6,402 nucleotides of DNA from an uncultured Mycoplasmatota bacterium (lineage in GTDB: Bacteria > Bacillota_I > Bacilli_A > RF39 > UBA660): positions 1-6,402 of the forward strand of contig URXR01000060.1 in assembly GCA_900551925.1 (NCBI GenBank), given 5' to 3'. The notes under the pieces are model-generated. The model was not told the origin of the DNA, made no database searches, and saw nothing but the letters and a program-made list of their open reading frames with translations. Shown here piece after piece: positions 4,674 through 6,402 of the stretch. Every line of letters begins with the position of its first letter. Position 1 is the stretch's first letter. The translations under genes and the position numbers were made by a program.

Positions 4674-5993
4674 TTAGAAAGATTTTCTTTTATTAATGGA
4701 ATATCTATTATCTAAAGTATGTTTTTTTCTTTCGTATTTTCTTCCTTCTCTTATTGGTACTATATGCTTTAAAATTTTATTATTTAATATATCGAAAAGT
4801 CTTTCTCGCTCTTTTTCATCATCATTTAACATGATAAAAATTAGATATTTTTTAATATATCCAACAGCCATATTTATATTTATCTTCATTTTATACTTAT
4901 ATTTTTCTTGCTTTATTTCAGATTCTAAATCGTTCTGAATCCCTTGCAACATATTAAAGACAAATACTTGTGATAAAATATCCTGTTTTATAATATTTAA
5001 TTTACTACTACTAATATTTGTAATTTTCATACTTTCTTTTAAATAGTGATAATTTGTTTCTGTTCCCCATCGCATGCCATATAACTTGAATAGTTCTTCT
5101 TTTGTAAATTCTTCTTGTGTTAAATTGGTTATTACTGTTTCTATTTCTCCTGTTGATAATTCTAAATTGACAATTCTAACTTCTATATAATTATCTTTAT
5201 TTTTAAAATATTGATAAACTGTTTCATCCTTTTTCCAATGTCTTAATCTATCATAATTACCATGAATTTTTATCATTTCATCATCTGTTTGCATTGCCTT
5301 TCTTTCTTTTATAAAATCATTAATTGCCATTCTTATTAAAAATTTATCATCATTCCGTATCGAATAATACATATCAATCATTGAAACATAAGCTCTATCC
5401 ATTATTCTTATAATTTTATGTTCTTTAATTAATCTTTTTATTTCTTTATGATTTTCTCGCATCATTTTTATTTCGTTTGCTCTATATGTATCAATTTGTG
5501 TGGTTAACACAAATTTATTTAGGATATCAAATGACATAGATACATGTGAACGTGCTATATTTTCTTTATTTGCTCGGGCGTTTTTACTTTCGAATTCTTT
5601 TCTTGTTTTTGGAGAATTTGGAATTTCAAAATCACTTCCATCTTCAGCTATCAATAAATATCCTTTATATTTTTTTACTTCGTTTTTATATTCTTCATAA
5701 AATAACTTCATAGAATTATCATTTAAATATTTGAATACTTCACTATTTAATTTTTCTCTTTGTTTAAGCATTCCAGGAGCACTTATATCCGCAATATTGC
5801 AAATTTCAGTAAATTCTTCTATTTCCATTTTTGAACTTAAGCCTTTCTTATTTAAATTATATAATATTAAATCTTTAACATTTATTTTTCTGTTTCTAGT
5901 AAAATGTTTATCATTGTTTCGTGCTATATTAATAATTTCCTTACTTTCTATTATTCTTTTACTATTTTCTATATTTATTTTACTATACTTCAA
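4674..5993 (-). CDS. IS4-family DDE transposase
   Basis: This cuts and rejoins the IS ends by DDE chemistry. Numbered from the upstream GTG at 6002 (442 residues), EDGSD holds the first Asp (D121), IMDRAY the second (D202), and Y308-R311-E315-K322 in LYGMRWGTETNYHYLK is the IS4-family YREK signature with the catalytic Glu. The length is normal for the family. I favour the TTG at 5993-5991 as the start (439 residues), because the GAGGAG site (6007-6002) overlaps that GTG but lies 8 bases ahead of the TTG. A rare start codon would also keep expression low, which is common for transposases. An extended -10 is present upstream inside the IS. No frameshift or internal stop is seen, so the enzyme should be functional. 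Confidence 0.95.
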   Translation of the reverse strand: MKYSKINIENSKRIIESKEIINIARNNDKHFTRNRKINVKDLILYNLNKKGLSSKMEIEEFTEICNIADISAPGMLKQREKLNSEVFKYLNDNSMKLFYEEYKNEVKKYKGYLLIAEDGSDFEIPNSPKTRKEFESKNARANKENIARSHVSMSFDILNKFVLTTQIDTYRANEIKMMRENHKEIKRLIKEHKIIRIMDRAYVSMIDMYYSIRNDDKFLIRMAINDFIKERKAMQTDDEMIKIHGNYDRLRHWKKDETVYQYFKNKDNYIEVRIVNLELSTGEIETVITNLTQEEFTKEELFKLYGMRWGTETNYHYLKESMKITNISSSKLNIIKQDILSQVFVFNMLQGIQNDLESEIKQEKYKYKMKININMAVGYIKKYLIFIMLNDDEKERERLFDILNNKILKHIVPIREGRKYERKKHTLDNRYSINKRKSF

Positions 5994-6001
5994 AAAATTC
6001 A

Positions 6002-6031
6002 CTCCTCATATTCTTTTCTTTTATTATAACA
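6002..6031 (-). promoter_or_regulatory. Transposase extended -10 promoter and ribosome-binding site
   Basis: Minus strand TGTTATAAT (6031-6023) is a perfect extended -10 with consensus TATAAT. No good -35 is visible in the terminal repeat. GAGGAG (6007-6002) lies 8 bases ahead of the TTG start. The whole unit sits between the right inverted repeat and the gene. Confidence 0.65.
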
Positions 6032-6039
6032 CGTTTTTG

Positions 6040-6057
6040 CTTAAGTTAATGACATTG
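6040..6057 (-). repeat. IS right terminal inverted repeat
   Basis: Exact reverse complement of 4653-4670. Next to it is the second GCGTTATGA. Confidence 0.93.
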
Positions 6058-6066
6058 GCGTTATGA
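6058..6066. repeat. Right target-site duplication of the IS
   Basis: GCGTTATGA, the second copy of the 9-bp target duplication. The ORF6N reading frame resumes directly after it. Confidence 0.9.
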
Positions 6067-6402
6067 TGCTATCAGGTTTACTTAGAAGTGATATAGCAGT
6101 AAAAGTAAATATAAAGATAATTGAAGCTTTTGTTGCTATGCGTAAATATATTGCTAGTAATAATTATGAAAATAGAATATCAAATATTGAAACAAAGTTA
6201 ATAGATTATGATAATAAGTTTGAATTAGTATTTGACAAATTAGATAATACTGTAAATAATCATATCTTTTTTGAAGGACAAATATATGATGCTTATTCTC
6301 TTATGATGGATATTTTAAAAGAAGCAAAAGAAGAAATTATAATAATCGATAACTATGCAGGAAAGAAGTTATTTGATTTATTACGAGATATAAAAATTAA
6401 TA
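6067..6402 (+). pseudogene. ORF6N-domain protein, 3' fragment (continues beyond window)
   Basis: This is the continuation of the gene cut by the IS, open to the window edge (about 112 codons). In the restored frame it reads MLSGLLRSDIAVKVNIKIIE and AFVAMRKYIA, which completes the ORF6N domain. A probable coiled region (ENRISNIETKLIDYDNKFEL) follows, then HIFFEGQIYDAYSLMMDI and EEIIIIDNYAGKKLFDLLRD. I know this C-terminal block from many Firmicutes ORF6N proteins; its function is unknown. ATGs at 6063 and 6066 are in frame but have no ribosome-binding site, so separate translation is unlikely. The stop lies outside the window. Confidence 0.85.

Larger units (their letters stand above)
4653..6057. 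mobile_element. IS4-family insertion sequence (1405 bp), complete
   Basis: The ends are perfect 18-bp terminal inverted repeats, CAATGTCATTAACTTAAG at 4653-4670 and its reverse complement at 6040-6057. They are flanked by a 9-bp direct repeat. A single minus-strand transposase gene fills the element. The uninterrupted ORF, identical ends and clean duplication suggest an active, recently inserted copy. It sits inside the ORF6N gene, not in the DGR. Confidence 0.95.

Noticed and set aside
4696..6066. Plus-strand open frames across the IS
   Set aside because: Phe/Ser/Leu-rich antisense shadows of the transposase; no start signals or known domains.

Overview
The window comes from a very AT-rich, low-GC bacterium that uses the standard code (TGG for Trp, TGA as a real stop). 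AGGAGG-type ribosome-binding sites, sigma-A-like promoters and the protein families present suggest a Bacillota/Mollicutes-type host, probably gut-associated. The taxonomic placement is inference from composition and families. The centrepiece is a complete diversity-generating retroelement (DGR), a system that rewrites part of one gene through adenine-specific error-prone reverse transcription.

Bases 1-1289 (+) hold the 3' part of a large Ig-like-repeat protein whose C-terminal domain contains the variable repeat (VR, 1115-1217). An intrinsic terminator follows at 1296-1331. The template repeat (TR) lies at 1478-1580 on the same strand. VR and TR are both 103 bp and align without gaps. They differ at 18 positions, and 16 of these are adenines in TR. 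TR appears to be a separate transcription unit: an extended -10 promoter at about 1441-1449, an RNA of about 300 nt, and a good terminator at 1722-1752.

On the opposite strand, 3850 down to 1772, is a tightly overlapping four-gene operon: a small protein resembling MutS domain I, an Avd-like four-helix-bundle protein, the DGR reverse transcriptase (YMDD; GLPIGNMTSQ) and a second short, possibly MutS-I-like protein. The promoter regions of the TR RNA and of this operon share a bipartite element (TTCACGCAAAT, then AAATATATGATATAGT 25-26 bp later). This suggests that template RNA and enzymes, split onto opposite strands, are switched on together.

Bases 3851-4360 are non-coding and hold the divergent promoters and an AT-rich hairpin. 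From 4361 (+) runs an ORF6N-domain gene, broken by a fresh 1405-bp IS4-family insertion (4653-6057) with perfect 18-bp inverted repeats and a 9-bp target duplication. Its reading frame resumes at 6067 and leaves the window at 6402.

Working model: the TR RNA is copied by the RT with Avd, and perhaps the MutS-like proteins. The A-mutated cDNA then replaces VR, changing about 15 surface residues of a probably exported binding protein. The ORF6N gene and the IS element are neighbours with no visible role in the DGR.
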